Below are positions 8,313 to 17,790 of a stretch of DNA of 58,430 nucleotides, in pieces. The translations under genes were made by a program, and so were the position numbers. Numbering within the stretch: position 1 is the stretch's first letter; every line of letters starts with the position of its first letter. The stretch covers positions 1 through 58,430 of the forward strand of contig PGYL01000010.1 in NCBI GenBank assembly GCA_002839645.1, written 5' to 3'. Under the pieces are notes generated by a model. The model was given only the letters and a program-made list of their open reading frames with translations, made no database searches and had not been told where the DNA came from. Source of the stretch: Methanomicrobiales archaeon HGW-Methanomicrobiales-2. Its GTDB lineage: Archaea; Halobacteriota; Methanomicrobia; Methanomicrobiales; Methanoculleaceae.

Positions 8313-8674
8313 GCACCGTCGGCAAGCGCAAGATGGGAAACCTGCAGTACCGCCTCCTCCTCCAAAAGGAGCCGGAAGGCGGATATACCGTCACCGTGCC
8401 AACCCTCGCCCGTGCTCGCGTCACCTTCGGGGAGACCGTCGACGGGGCGATAGCGATGGCACGCGAGGCTATCGAGCTCTACATTGAAGACCTCCAGGAG
8501 AAGGGCGAGGAGATTCCCACCGAGGAAGGGCTCCTGGAATATACCCTCACCGTCGAAGCCCATGCCTCAACTTCCGGCACTTACGGCCCAGAAAATGACT
8601 CTCACTCTCGATTTTTCTTCAGCGTAATCGCGAGAGTACCCTCCAGGACTATGGTCGAGCAAAGAGTGAGGTAA
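8309..8674 (+). CDS. hicB: HicB-type antitoxin, run-on C-terminus
   Basis: Residues 10-80 match HicB antitoxins: LQYRLLLQKEPEGGYTVTVP, then TVDGAIAMAREAIELYIEDL and EEIPTEEGLLEYTLTVEAHA. HicB normally has PGC in the turn after TVPTL. Here the residues are ARAR, one residue longer, so the partial RNase H-like fold may be altered. Members normally stop just after VEAxA, but this frame runs on for about 35 residues of unrelated composition because the native stop is missing. The adjacent toxin gene is reduced to a stub, so the pair is no longer functional. The start could be the ATG at 8309 or the internal ATG at 8333. Confidence 0.7.
   Translation: MSTVGKRKMGNLQYRLLLQKEPEGGYTVTVPTLARARVTFGETVDGAIAMAREAIELYIEDLQEKGEEIPTEEGLLEYTLTVEAHASTSGTYGPENDSHSRFFFSVIARVPSRTMVEQRVR
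8562..8627 (+). pseudogene. hicA toxin stub
   Basis: An ATG at 8562, in a different frame from hicB and at the expected hicB-hicA junction, reads MPQLPALTAQKM. This matches the usual N-terminus of HicA (MPxLPxLTxQKxxRxLEK). After residue 12 the similarity disappears (TLTLDFSSA, TAA at 8625-8627), and the rest of HicA, including its catalytic His, is missing. It is too short for normal gene callers but explains why the HicB frame runs on. Confidence 0.55.
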
Positions 8675-8724
8675 AAATGATATTTTTTGCACTAAATCTA
8701 AAAAAAGATTAAAATTAAGCCGCT

Positions 8725-10521
8725 TTAGATCTTCTGGTAGTAATGCCGGATTTTGTCTGCTATGAGGCGTCTACGTGCGTATAGGAAATCCTCATAATCA
8801 CCGACATCCATCCCCTCTATCCCTCCCGGGATACAGTGTGCGGCAAAATTCGCCTTCATCTCATTCAGGCTGGTAATCCCGCCATATGCTGCTTGTCCAG
8901 CAACACACTGCTCCAGTATCTGAGTAAAGTAGTCTTTTGGAGCCTGATCTCCGACGGCGATGTTAATCTCACTCTGCATCATCACATAGTTCGCGATCTG
9001 ATTGTATTTGCCCTTCGTTAAATCGTGTTTTTTGAGGTAACTCCGGGGGAAGAGATGATGTATGTCACCGCGATGAGTTATCAGGTCATGGACAGTGATA
9101 TCCTTCGAGAGGAATCCCTTATCGTTGGCATGCACCTGGGCGGCAAGATACGCATAGAAGTACGGACTGGTTGCGACAGATGTATTCATTGCCTGAGGTA
9201 AGCCTGCATCCCAGAAAGCATCGGAGAGTTCTGCCTCCTCAAGGTCACGGAGATGGGCCTTCGCTCCACGCTCATTGATCTGCTTGATATCGAAACTCAT
9301 CGTGCTCTCCGCAGAGCCCGAATAGCGTCCGGTCAGTAAGGATATGACAAACCACCGCCGCACACACGATTCAATATCATTGGCACACTCATTCTGGCTG
9401 CGCATTGTCAGGTAGAGGGTGTATGCAAAGTTTAAGGCGTTTCGAGACCGTATCATCGAGCTTTCGATGAATCCTGCCGACCGTATGATCATCAAAAAGC
9501 GCTTGAAGTCCGTCTCGTTCATGAATCGCATGATGCCTTTCTCAAGCGTCCGGAATGACTGCTCCGCGATTGTCTCCTCATACTCGCGTGTCTCGAAATT
9601 TCTCCCCGAGAGGAGCGCAACCAGATCTCCCAGCTTCGCGCGCTGGAATTCCGACATGAAGGCCACACGAAGCATATCGGTATAGGAGGGGTCATACAGA
9701 TCATCATTTTCCTTGCGAAGCCAGCTCATCTTTGAGAAGTAGTCAGTGCTTGCAAACTCCGTATCCGACTCCTTGATCTGCTCATAGAATTCAGGTGCGA
9801 TTGCCAGGTGGCAGAAATAATCGATGCACTTCCGAAGAAGGTTGCCGCCGTAGACATCATTAGCCGCAATCTTCGACATGACGAAATCTGCCTGGCTTAA
9901 GACAGTCCCTTTCGAATTAATACGGATAAAAATCTCCGTTACCGTCTCGATATCCAGATCCGAATCTAATTCTATGAGCCCGATATGATTGTTAACGATC
10001 CCACGTAACAGCTCAATGCTTTCGTAGATCTCGTCTTGATCCGTACCTTCATTCTGCTCGCAGTATTCTTTGACAAGTCGAAGCATCTTCACTTCGGGTG
10101 AGAGTACATCCGTAATATTCGGAATCCATTGCTTATCTTTCTGGATGGCCGGATTAGTCACCTCGAATCTCTGCTCGATGGGATTGAAGGCAATGGTGAT
10201 ATTCATTTTTCTGTAGTCTTTGTTAACCACGCTCATACCCAGAAGTGCCGACATAAGCGCGGTAACCCGTTGCTGTCCGTCGATCAGAATCCGCTTTCCT
10301 TCAGATATGCTTCCATCCTTAAGACGGACATGAGGATTCCTCCACGCTATCAGGTATCCTACCGGGTAGCCCGTATAGAGCGAATCGATGAGGTCACGTA
10401 CTTGTGTGGCTGACCAGACAAATGGTCGCTGTATCTCCGGGATGGCGATCGCGCCCGTCTGCACCCAGGTCAGGAGTGCCTGAACTGAGTATTGGTTTAC
10501 TGCGTACTTCTGAATGGTCAT
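8725..10521 (-). CDS. GmrSD-like DUF262/DUF1524 nuclease
   Basis: A 598-aa protein. The N-terminal DUF262 domain is clear: [11 protein letters not shown] at residues 26-36 and [11 protein letters not shown] at 79-89. DUF262 is a ParB/Srx-like fold that binds or hydrolyses nucleotides in GmrS. The C-terminal part (from about residue 482) holds an HNH-type DUF1524 motif with [12 protein letters not shown] and, after about 15 residues, [15 protein letters not shown] single-chain GmrSD of this type is a type IV restriction enzyme that cuts modified DNA. Some DUF262 proteins instead accompany other defence systems. It is transcribed away from the hsdRSM operon, and its base composition is less GC-rich than the housekeeping genes, which fits transfer. 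Substrate modification is unknown. Confidence 0.82.
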   Translation of the reverse strand: MTIQKYAVNQYSVQALLTWVQTGAIAIPEIQRPFVWSATQVRDLIDSLYTGYPVGYLIAWRNPHVRLKDGSISEGKRILIDGQQRVTALMSALLGMSVVNKDYRKMNITIAFNPIEQRFEVTNPAIQKDKQWIPNITDVLSPEVKMLRLVKEYCEQNEGTDQDEIYESIELLRGIVNNHIGLIELDSDLDIETVTEIFIRINSKGTVLSQADFVMSKIAANDVYGGNLLRKCIDYFCHLAIAPEFYEQIKESDTEFASTDYFSKMSWLRKENDDLYDPSYTDMLRVAFMSEFQRAKLGDLVALLSGRNFETREYEETIAEQSFRTLEKGIMRFMNETDFKRFLMIIRSAGFIESSMIRSRNALNFAYTLYLTMRSQNECANDIESCVRRWFVISLLTGRYSGSAESTMSFDIKQINERGAKAHLRDLEEAELSDAFWDAGLPQAMNTSVATSPYFYAYLAAQVHANDKGFLSKDITVHDLITHRGDIHHLFPRSYLKKHDLTKGKYNQIANYVMMQSEINIAVGDQAPKDYFTQILEQCVAGQAAYGGITSLNEMKANFAAHCIPGGIEGMDVGDYEDFLYARRRLIADKIRHYYQKI

Positions 10522-10866
10522 CCGCTAACGCCTCCAAAATATCCCCGTAGATAGCGTTTATCCCGGAATAACTGCGTGATAGCAGTCAAGATGCGAGAGA
10601 AGTGTGGTGTTTGTCGTGTAAACCCTGGATACATGGTTAATATGTCTTTGGCTCGGTCGAGTTTATATACAGTGCGATTTTCTCCTGCGTGATGAGGCTT
10701 TTTGCAGGTGATCGAATCCATCTAATGAATTGCATTTTCTCCAGAATTTTATCAGGTCGCCAATTCTCTTCTCCGTCATAACTCTCCTTCGGCAAAGGTA
10801 AATTGCGGTCATGAACGGTCATGAAGATTTCGCAACCCTTATTTACACGCCCGTTTTGAGTAATTA
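10522..10866. other. Divergent intergenic region between GmrSD and hsdR
   Basis: This 345-base spacer separates the two divergent defence genes. Two short minus-strand ORFs (10637-10822 and 10518-10721) have no recognisable features, and I do not accept them. On the minus strand, CTGTATATAAACTC near 10665-10678 is a good TATA element, although it lies well upstream of the GmrSD start. On the plus strand, CCTTATTTACAC near 10836-10847 could drive hsdR. Confidence 0.4.
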
Positions 10867-13752
10867 ATGAATAGGGTACTCGCTTCTCCTATTCTCCTGG
10901 CTGTGAGGTCTCCGATGGACTTAAACGAATTTCAGACGCGGAAAGAGAAAATAGACGTCTATCTCAAAGAGCAGGGCTGGGACGTTACGAACCGCGCTTC
11001 TGTCATTCCCGAAGTAGATACCAAGCAATCTGACTTTCTCGCACACTCCTATAAGACCGTCTCCGAGACGCTCAAGAACGATCTGGAGAGCAAGTACGTC
11101 GACTACCTCCTGCTCGATAGCCTCGGCGCTCCGCTCGCCATCATCGAAGCCAAGCGGACCTTGAAAGACCCGCTCATCGGACAGAAGCAGGCGGAGCAGT
11201 ACGCCGACGATATCAAGCGGCAGACCGGGAGAGACGTCTTCATCTTCCTCTCCAACGGCTACGAGATATGGTTCTGGGACCGGGAGCGCTACCCGCTCAG
11301 GCTGCTGAAGGGCTTCTACGCGCAGAAAGACCTGGAGCGGCTCCGTTTCCAGATTCAGAAGATCGATCCCGCCCGATCGATCGAGATCAACACCCATATC
11401 GTCGACCGCTCAAAGAGCATCGAGAACGTCAAGCGCTTGCTGGAGCATATCCGTAAGGGCCACCGCAAAGGGCTGATCGTCATGGCGACCGGGACGGGCA
11501 AGACCCGCGTTGCGATGGCGATCATCGATGCCCTCCTGCGGGAAAATCGTGTGCAGAAAGTGCTCTTCCTCGCCGACCGCAAGGCGCTCCGCGATCAGGC
11601 GTGGAATAAGGGCTTCCTGGAGTTCTTCCCCCACGAGGCCAAGGACAAGATCCTGCACGGCATATACAATAAAGAAAAGCGGCTGTACGTCTCGACCATT
11701 CAGACATTTCAGGAGATATACACCCAGAAAGATGAGCGCGGGCAGAACCTCATCTCCCCCGGAGAGTTTGACCTGATCTTCTCCGACGAGGCGCACCGGA
11801 GCATCTACAACAAGTGGCGGGATGTCTTCACCTACCTCGACGCCATGCAGATCGGACTGACGGCAACCCCCGCCGAGCTGGTCGACCGGGACACCTTCCG
11901 GTTCTTCCACTGTAACGACAATATACCGACCGCGCTTTACTCGTATGACGAGGCGGTGAAGGACGGCGTGCTGGTCGACTTCCGCAAAAGCATCATCGGA
12001 GCGCAGACGCACTTCCAGATCGAAGGTCTCCGACCTTCCGACCTGACGGAGAGCGAGCGCAACCGGCTGATCGAGCAGGGGATCGACCCGGACGAGATTA
12101 ACTTCGAGGGCACAGAACTGGAGAAGAAGGTCGCCGTCAAAGGCACGTCCGAAGCGATCGTCCGGGAGTTCATGGAGGGCTGCCAGATGGATCAGGCCGG
12201 GACGCTTCCGGCAAAGTCGATCTTCTTCGCCATCTCAAAGAAGCACGCCCGGCGGCTGCATGAGGCATTCGACGACCTGTATCCCGAGTACAAGGGACGG
12301 CTGGCGCGGATCATCGTCTCGGACGATCCCCGCGCCGAGGCCCTCATCCACGACTTCGAACACGAGTCCTTCCCTCGCGTGGCAATCTCGGTGGATATGC
12401 TCGATACCGGCATCGACGTCCCGGAGGCCTGCAACCTGGTCTTTGCAAAGCCGGTCTTCTCAAAGATCAAGTTCTGGCAGATGCTGGGGCGGGGCACACG
12501 GTCGGATGCCGCGTGCAAACACCGGGAATGGTTGCCGGACGGGCATAAAGAGTACTTCAAGGTCTTCGACTTCTGGAACAACTTCGAGTACTGGAATATG
12601 AATCCAGATGGAGTGAAGAACGAGCCGACCGAAGCCATCACGAGCCGGATCTTCTTCCTCCGCTTGAAGCAGCTGGAGCGGCTCCTCGCGCAGGGCGACG
12701 GAGAGCGGGCGGCGGTGGTCCGGCAGAGGCTCGAAGAGGATATCCGCTCGCTTCCGATGGACTCTGTAACCGTCCGGGAGCACGAGCGGGAGATTGCCAA
12801 AGCGCTCTCCCCGAAACTCTGGGATAATGTCGGGCTTGACCCTCTGGAGTACCTGAAGAGCACGATCATGCCCCTCATGCGCTTCCAGACCGGCGTGAAC
12901 CTCAAAGAGGCATCCTTCACCGTCAAGGCAGAAAGGCTCGCGCTCGCGGTGCTGGAAGGCAACGAAAAGGAGATCGAGCGGCTGGCCCCGGAGATCGGGG
13001 AGATGGTCGATCACCTCCCCCGGACGCTCGATATCGTGAAGGAGAAGGAAGAGCGGCTGGACGAGGTGCTCACCCGTGCGTTCTGGAAGGGTCTGGCATT
13101 CGAGGATGCGATCGGGCTGGTGGAGGATATCGCCCCGCTCATGAAGTACATGTCGAAGGAGGCACACGAGCCGATCGTCATCGACATGGGGGATATCATC
13201 GAGCAGCGCACGCTCTGGACGCTCAACGAGGAAGCACCCGAGTACGTGGTGGCATTCAGGGAGAAGGTCGAGAAGCGCGTCACGGAGCTGGCCGACCATA
13301 ACCCGGTTATCCAGAAAATTCTCCGGGATGACCCGATAACCGAAGCCGATCTTCACGATCTCGAAGAGGCGCTGGCGGAGGCCGGGGTGAACGTCACCGA
13401 AGAGATGTTGCAGGCCTCGCCGCGTCATCCGTATGGCTCGCTCGTGGCGTTTATCCGGTCGCTCTTCGGTCTCTATGAAGCGCCTGATCCGAAGGAGAAG
13501 ATAGCAGAGGCGTTTCAGACCTACATGATCGAGAGCAATAAGCACTACAACGCCGACCAGCTCCACTTCATTCGGACGATTCAGACCGTTTTTATGCGTA
13601 AGAGGCGTATAGAAATGGACGATCTATTCCTTGCTCCATTCACGAATTTTGGGAGCACTGCGCCGATGCCGATGTTTGATGAGGGCGATCTCGTGGCGTT
13701 TATCGGCATCTGTCAGGGGCTGGAGCGGGAATTGTTTACGGTGGAGGCGTAA
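10867..13752 (+). CDS. hsdR: Type I restriction enzyme, R subunit
   Basis: A 961-aa protein. The N-terminal PD-(D/E)XK nuclease has D79 and E94-A-K96 (LAIIEAKRT). The superfamily 2 translocase follows, with Walker A MATGTGKT at 206-213, DEAH at 307-310, the TATP motif (GLTATP) and motif VI-like LGRGTRSD. A long C-terminal helical region that contacts the methylase completes the protein. HsdR translocates DNA and cuts at a distance when HsdS/HsdM meet unmethylated sites. An internal ATG at 10915 (MDLNEFQTRK) is an equally good start, since the first 16 residues look like leader. All key motifs are intact. It is followed by hsdS (6 bases) and hsdM (4-base overlap), so the operon is R-S-M. Confidence 0.93.
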   Translation: MNRVLASPILLAVRSPMDLNEFQTRKEKIDVYLKEQGWDVTNRASVIPEVDTKQSDFLAHSYKTVSETLKNDLESKYVDYLLLDSLGAPLAIIEAKRTLKDPLIGQKQAEQYADDIKRQTGRDVFIFLSNGYEIWFWDRERYPLRLLKGFYAQKDLERLRFQIQKIDPARSIEINTHIVDRSKSIENVKRLLEHIRKGHRKGLIVMATGTGKTRVAMAIIDALLRENRVQKVLFLADRKALRDQAWNKGFLEFFPHEAKDKILHGIYNKEKRLYVSTIQTFQEIYTQKDERGQNLISPGEFDLIFSDEAHRSIYNKWRDVFTYLDAMQIGLTATPAELVDRDTFRFFHCNDNIPTALYSYDEAVKDGVLVDFRKSIIGAQTHFQIEGLRPSDLTESERNRLIEQGIDPDEINFEGTELEKKVAVKGTSEAIVREFMEGCQMDQAGTLPAKSIFFAISKKHARRLHEAFDDLYPEYKGRLARIIVSDDPRAEALIHDFEHESFPRVAISVDMLDTGIDVPEACNLVFAKPVFSKIKFWQMLGRGTRSDAACKHREWLPDGHKEYFKVFDFWNNFEYWNMNPDGVKNEPTEAITSRIFFLRLKQLERLLAQGDGERAAVVRQRLEEDIRSLPMDSVTVREHEREIAKALSPKLWDNVGLDPLEYLKSTIMPLMRFQTGVNLKEASFTVKAERLALAVLEGNEKEIERLAPEIGEMVDHLPRTLDIVKEKEERLDEVLTRAFWKGLAFEDAIGLVEDIAPLMKYMSKEAHEPIVIDMGDIIEQRTLWTLNEEAPEYVVAFREKVEKRVTELADHNPVIQKILRDDPITEADLHDLEEALAEAGVNVTEEMLQASPRHPYGSLVAFIRSLFGLYEAPDPKEKIAEAFQTYMIESNKHYNADQLHFIRTIQTVFMRKRRIEMDDLFLAPFTNFGSTAPMPMFDEGDLVAFIGICQGLERELFTVEA

Positions 13753-13758
13753 GGAGAA

Positions 13759-14949
13759 GTGCTGAAGAAGGAGTTGCCTGATGGGTGGAGGTTGGTGAAA
13801 CTAAAAGAGGTCGCAAAAATTGATAATAAAGCCATTTCACCTGACGAAATGAGGGGAGAACTTCAGAGCTATATTGGCCTGGAGAACATCGAGAGCAATA
13901 CAGGCCGACTGGTAAGTTTTTCCGAAACACTTGGCGATGATATAAAGAGCAACAAATTTGGGTTCACAGAAGAGCACATATTGTACGGTAAATTAAGGCC
14001 ATATTTGAACAAAGTATATTTGCCTGATTTTGCTGGCGTATGCAGCACTGATATCATCCCCATTAAGCCGGACAGCGACCTGCTAATAAGAGAATTCTTG
14101 GGCTATTTTTTACGGACGCCTGAGTTCGTGAGCATGATTAACGCGAAATCGTCAGGTGCGAACCTTCCAAGAGTAAACCCAAAGGCTCTGTTAGACGTTT
14201 ATATCCCCCTCCCTCCTCTCGAAACCCAGCGCAAAATCGTCGCCATTCTTGAGAAGGCAGAGGCAACGCAGCGCCTGCGGGCAGAGGCGGATGTACTGAC
14301 ACAACAGTTGCTACAAAATGTCTACATGAGTATATTTGGAGATCCCATCTCTAATCCACAAAGTTGGGACATCGTGAAATTGGAGTGTGTCTGCAAAATT
14401 ATTACAGACGGTGAGCATGCAACACCAAAAAGATCACAATCAGGAATCTACCTATTGTCAGCGCGGAATATCAGAGATCACGAAATTGACTTATCAGACG
14501 TTGATTACATCGATGACGAGGAATATGATAGGATATCTAAGAGAATCGTGCCTCAAAACGGCGATGTACTGATATCTTGCTCTGGATCAGTTGGAAGAAT
14601 GTCAAGGGTTAAGGACGATATAAAATTCCAAATGGTAAGAAGTGTTGCCTTAATCAGGCCAGACAATCAAAAACTCAACTCAGCTTATCTGGAGTATACT
14701 TTTGATACAGCCTACCTAAAAATGCAAATTGCGCAGTCTGTTAACCAGTCCTCTCAAGCAAATCTTTTCCAGGGCAAAATTCGGGAATTGAAGATACCTA
14801 TTCCGCCGATGGATCTGCAACAAGTATTCGCAGAGATTGTTGAGAAATATGAACAATTAACTGAATCTCAGAGAATAACCTCTAGAAGAGCATTGACACT
14901 TTACAATTCACTGTTATCAAAAGCCTTCATCGGAGAGCTGATCGCATGA
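13759..14949 (+). CDS. hsdS: Type I restriction enzyme, specificity subunit
   Basis: A 396-aa HsdS with two target recognition domains. TRD1 spans about residues 5-150 and is followed by the conserved helix start IPLPPLETQRKIVAILEKAE. TRD2 spans about 190-340 and is followed by IPIPPMDLQQVFAEIVEKY. Each conserved pair forms the coiled coil that spaces the two half-sites. It starts at a GTG six bases after the hsdR stop, preceded by GGAG. The gene is distinctly AT-richer than hsdR and hsdM, as is common for TRDs exchanged by recombination. The target sequence cannot be read from the protein. The 3' end overlaps hsdM (ATGA). Confidence 0.92.
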   Translation: MLKKELPDGWRLVKLKEVAKIDNKAISPDEMRGELQSYIGLENIESNTGRLVSFSETLGDDIKSNKFGFTEEHILYGKLRPYLNKVYLPDFAGVCSTDIIPIKPDSDLLIREFLGYFLRTPEFVSMINAKSSGANLPRVNPKALLDVYIPLPPLETQRKIVAILEKAEATQRLRAEADVLTQQLLQNVYMSIFGDPISNPQSWDIVKLECVCKIITDGEHATPKRSQSGIYLLSARNIRDHEIDLSDVDYIDDEEYDRISKRIVPQNGDVLISCSGSVGRMSRVKDDIKFQMVRSVALIRPDNQKLNSAYLEYTFDTAYLKMQIAQSVNQSSQANLFQGKIRELKIPIPPMDLQQVFAEIVEKYEQLTESQRITSRRALTLYNSLLSKAFIGELIA

Positions 14950-16463
14950 GACTCGCATCCGACCTAAAATCAAAGATCGACACCCTCTGGGATCGCTTCT
15001 GGAGCGGCGGGATGTCAAACCCGCTTCAGTCCATCGAGCAGATGTCCTATCTCATCTTCATGAAGCGCCTCGAAGATACAGATGTCGTCGAGCAGAACCG
15101 GGCGCGGGCGCGGGGAGTGCCGTATACGTCAGTCTTCGAGGGGCATGAGGAGTGCCGGTGGTCGAGCTGGAAGCACTACCCTGCCGAGCAGATGCTTGTA
15201 CATGTCCGCGACAAGGTCTTTCCCTTCATCAAGGGTCTTCATAACGGTGAGAAAACACTCTTCGCCCGGCAGATGCGCGATGCCGTCTTCATGATCCCGA
15301 AGCCCTCGCTTCTCCAGGAAGCGGTCGCTCTCATCGATGAGATGAATATCACCGCCCAGAACCGCGACACTCAGGGCGATATCTACGAGTACCTTCTCTC
15401 GCAGCTCTCCACCGCCGGGAAGAACGGACAGTTCCGCACCCCGCGCCATATCATACGGATGATCGTCGAACTGGTCGATCCTGACATCACCGACCGTATC
15501 TGCGATCCGGCGTGCGGTACGGCTGGCTTCCTCATCAACTCGTATGAGCATATCATCCGGAAGTATACGAGCCCCGACCTCCTTGAGGTCGATGACGAGG
15601 GAGAATACCATAACCTCATCGGCGACAATATCACCGATCAGAAGCACTGGGAGAAGCTCTGGAGCGATACGTTCTACGGATTCGACTTCGACTCCACGAT
15701 GACCCGGATATCGCTCATGAACCTGATGCTGCACGGCATCAAAGCTCCTCACATCGAGCTCAAGGATACCCTCTCCAAGCGCTATAACGAAGAAGAGCGC
15801 TACACGGTCGTGCTCGCCAATCCTCCTTTCAAGGGGAGCATCGATAAGAGCGACATAAACGACAGTCTCTCGCTCGGCACGACAAAGACCGAGCTGCTCT
15901 TAGTCGAGCGGATGATACAACTCCTGACGATAGGCGGGAAATGCGGCGTTATCGTGCCTGATGGCGTGCTCTTCGGGAGCTCCAGGGCGCATAAGGAGCT
16001 TCGACGGATGCTCCTTGAGGAAAATCAACTGGAGGGTATCGTCTCCATGCCCTCCGGGATCTTCAAACCCTATGCGGGAGTCTCGACCGCCGTACTGATC
16101 TTCGTGAAGGGCGGAAAGACCGGGAAGGTCTGGTTCTACGACATGGAGGCGGATGGGTATTCGCTCGACGACAAGCGGACATTCATCGACGGCAAAGGAG
16201 ATATCCCGGATATTATCGAGCAATTCAGGGAGCGGAGAGACACAAACCCGACCGATCGGAAGGCGAAATGCTTCTATGTGCCGGTCGAGGAGATCCAGGC
16301 GAATAACTATGACCTCTCGATCTCTCGCTACAAGGAGATAGAATATGAGGAGGTCGATTACGAGCCTCCGGAAGTTATCATCGACAAGATCCAGGCGCTT
16401 GAGAGCCAGATTCAGCAGAATCTTGAGGTATTGAAGGAGATGCTCAAAGAGACTGAAAAATAA
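14946..16463 (+). CDS. hsdM: Type I restriction-modification N6-adenine methyltransferase
   Basis: A 505-aa HsdM. The N-terminal helical domain (LWDRFWSGGMSNPLQSIEQM) is followed by an SAM-dependent methyltransferase domain. Motif I is DPACGTAGF (187-195) and the catalytic motif IV is NPPF (292-295). The C-terminal helices (KIQALESQIQQNLEVLKEML) contact HsdS. The enzyme methylates adenine to protect host DNA from HsdR. The start codon lies in the hsdS stop (ATGA), so the stoichiometry is probably set by coupling. No lesions are seen, so this should be a working system. Confidence 0.94.
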   Translation: MRLASDLKSKIDTLWDRFWSGGMSNPLQSIEQMSYLIFMKRLEDTDVVEQNRARARGVPYTSVFEGHEECRWSSWKHYPAEQMLVHVRDKVFPFIKGLHNGEKTLFARQMRDAVFMIPKPSLLQEAVALIDEMNITAQNRDTQGDIYEYLLSQLSTAGKNGQFRTPRHIIRMIVELVDPDITDRICDPACGTAGFLINSYEHIIRKYTSPDLLEVDDEGEYHNLIGDNITDQKHWEKLWSDTFYGFDFDSTMTRISLMNLMLHGIKAPHIELKDTLSKRYNEEERYTVVLANPPFKGSIDKSDINDSLSLGTTKTELLLVERMIQLLTIGGKCGVIVPDGVLFGSSRAHKELRRMLLEENQLEGIVSMPSGIFKPYAGVSTAVLIFVKGGKTGKVWFYDMEADGYSLDDKRTFIDGKGDIPDIIEQFRERRDTNPTDRKAKCFYVPVEEIQANNYDLSISRYKEIEYEEVDYEPPEVIIDKIQALESQIQQNLEVLKEMLKETEK

Positions 16464-16613
16464 GGATGGAAGGGGCTATCTTAGTAATCTTTAGTTACGA
16501 TAGTCCGTGCTGGATGAGGAGCCATACGAAGGGTTTCTGTTCCATCAAGAGTGAAGATAGTCTGGTTGGCATAAGGTCTCACTTATGGGATGCGAAAAAG
16601 GCTTAATAGTCGG

Positions 16614-17714
16614 TCAGGAATCCGATCCCCCTCTTTCAACGGAGGTATCATCTCTTCTGGAAAATTGGGACAGCGTGGATTGATTCCTCATGGCATTCTT
16701 CCGGTAGTCCTCAAGCGCGAGTTTCTCTCCCTCCACGCTGGCTTTCTCATCAACCCATTTTTCAATAAATTTTGCATCGATATTCTCAAGAACGGCACGG
16801 AGTCTGGATCCCCGGCAGTTGAGCCGGATCGCATCGGCATCGACTTCATCGAATAGTTGATACTTCTGCCCGTATTCGAGGACAATTCGTAACTTCTCCG
16901 TCACCATCTGCTTCTTCTGATCTTCTGAAACGCCCAGAGAGACGTTATTCATCAAGGTCGAGAGCACTGCGTTTTTCTGGATGATCTTCGGATCTTCGAT
17001 ACCATCTTCGAACAGGTTCTTTCGGTAGCATTCCCCGATAATTGCCAGCTGGATGAGCCGGTAAGGGTTCGTCGAATAACAGTAAGGGAGTTCATACTGC
17101 TGGTGGAGGTCCTGATCGCCGAAACCCGCCTGCAGCATCTCATTTAATGCTGAATTCTCATGCGAGCATTCGAGGAGAAGTTGTATCAGTTGAGACCGCG
17201 GGGCATAAACCCAGACTTTCATCTGGTTGATATCGTATTTGGGATGCGGCTTCTGACCCTGTGCCTTCATGGACTCGATGATCTTCATCTTGTCCTTCTC
17301 GTTGATGCAGAGCACGTACTCGAACCGGTTGGGGTCAAGCTCGATGTCTATGGTATCCGAAAGGTAGTCCGTCTTTTCAAGGACCAGATCACGGGATAAT
17401 TCGACCTCTTTTAACGTCTTTCTTACATCGGTGATCGAGGATTTGCACTCGACGAAGATCGCACGGTTTTCGCCTTCGTTGTAGAGGAAGAGATCGAAAG
17501 TGTGATTTCCCTTTTTTGCGGAGCCGAACTCGATCAGGGGCTCTGCAAAATAAAATTCGTATCCGGATCTCTGTGAAAGGTTGGTCTGTGCGAAAGATTT
17601 TGCGCATTGTTTCACGAGAGTGTGGTGCTTTTTGTCTTCCTCAAGAGCATCACCGATCCGCTCTCGTGCCGAGGGTATGGAGTAAATTTTATATTTCTCT
17701 TTTAATTTATCCAA
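16614..17714 (-). CDS. PD-(D/E)XK nuclease-like protein, second gene of a cassette
   Basis: A 366-aa protein. Residues 50-95 contain a restriction-endonuclease-like signature: FYFAEPLIEFG, then HTFDLFLYNEG with D74, and IFVECKSS with E89-C-K91. The order E..D..ExK suggests a nuclease. The remaining 270 residues are helical and end in a charged tail (SQFSRRDDTSVERGG), with no domain I recognise. The start is uncertain: the frame is open back to about 17,797 (PREKEDFQAFYKRSPPEVRE) but has no ATG or GTG, so a TTG at 17714 is the formal choice. The upstream gene ends within about 80 bases on the same strand, suggesting co-transcription. Location directly beside hsdM and a GmrSD gene suggests defence, but the function is not established. 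Confidence 0.7.
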   Translation of the reverse strand: MDKLKEKYKIYSIPSARERIGDALEEDKKHHTLVKQCAKSFAQTNLSQRSGYEFYFAEPLIEFGSAKKGNHTFDLFLYNEGENRAIFVECKSSITDVRKTLKEVELSRDLVLEKTDYLSDTIDIELDPNRFEYVLCINEKDKMKIIESMKAQGQKPHPKYDINQMKVWVYAPRSQLIQLLLECSHENSALNEMLQAGFGDQDLHQQYELPYCYSTNPYRLIQLAIIGECYRKNLFEDGIEDPKIIQKNAVLSTLMNNVSLGVSEDQKKQMVTEKLRIVLEYGQKYQLFDEVDADAIRLNCRGSRLRAVLENIDAKFIEKWVDEKASVEGEKLALEDYRKNAMRNQSTLSQFSRRDDTSVERGGSDS

Positions 17715-17790
17715 TTCCTCGCGGACTTCAGGTGGAGAGCGCTTGTAGAACGCCTGAAAGTCTTCCTTCTCACGAGGAATATGGATGATA

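Noticed and set aside
10518-10822. Two short minus-strand ORFs between the GmrSD gene and hsdR
   Set aside because: No similarity, no ribosome-binding sites, and they overlap the expected promoters.
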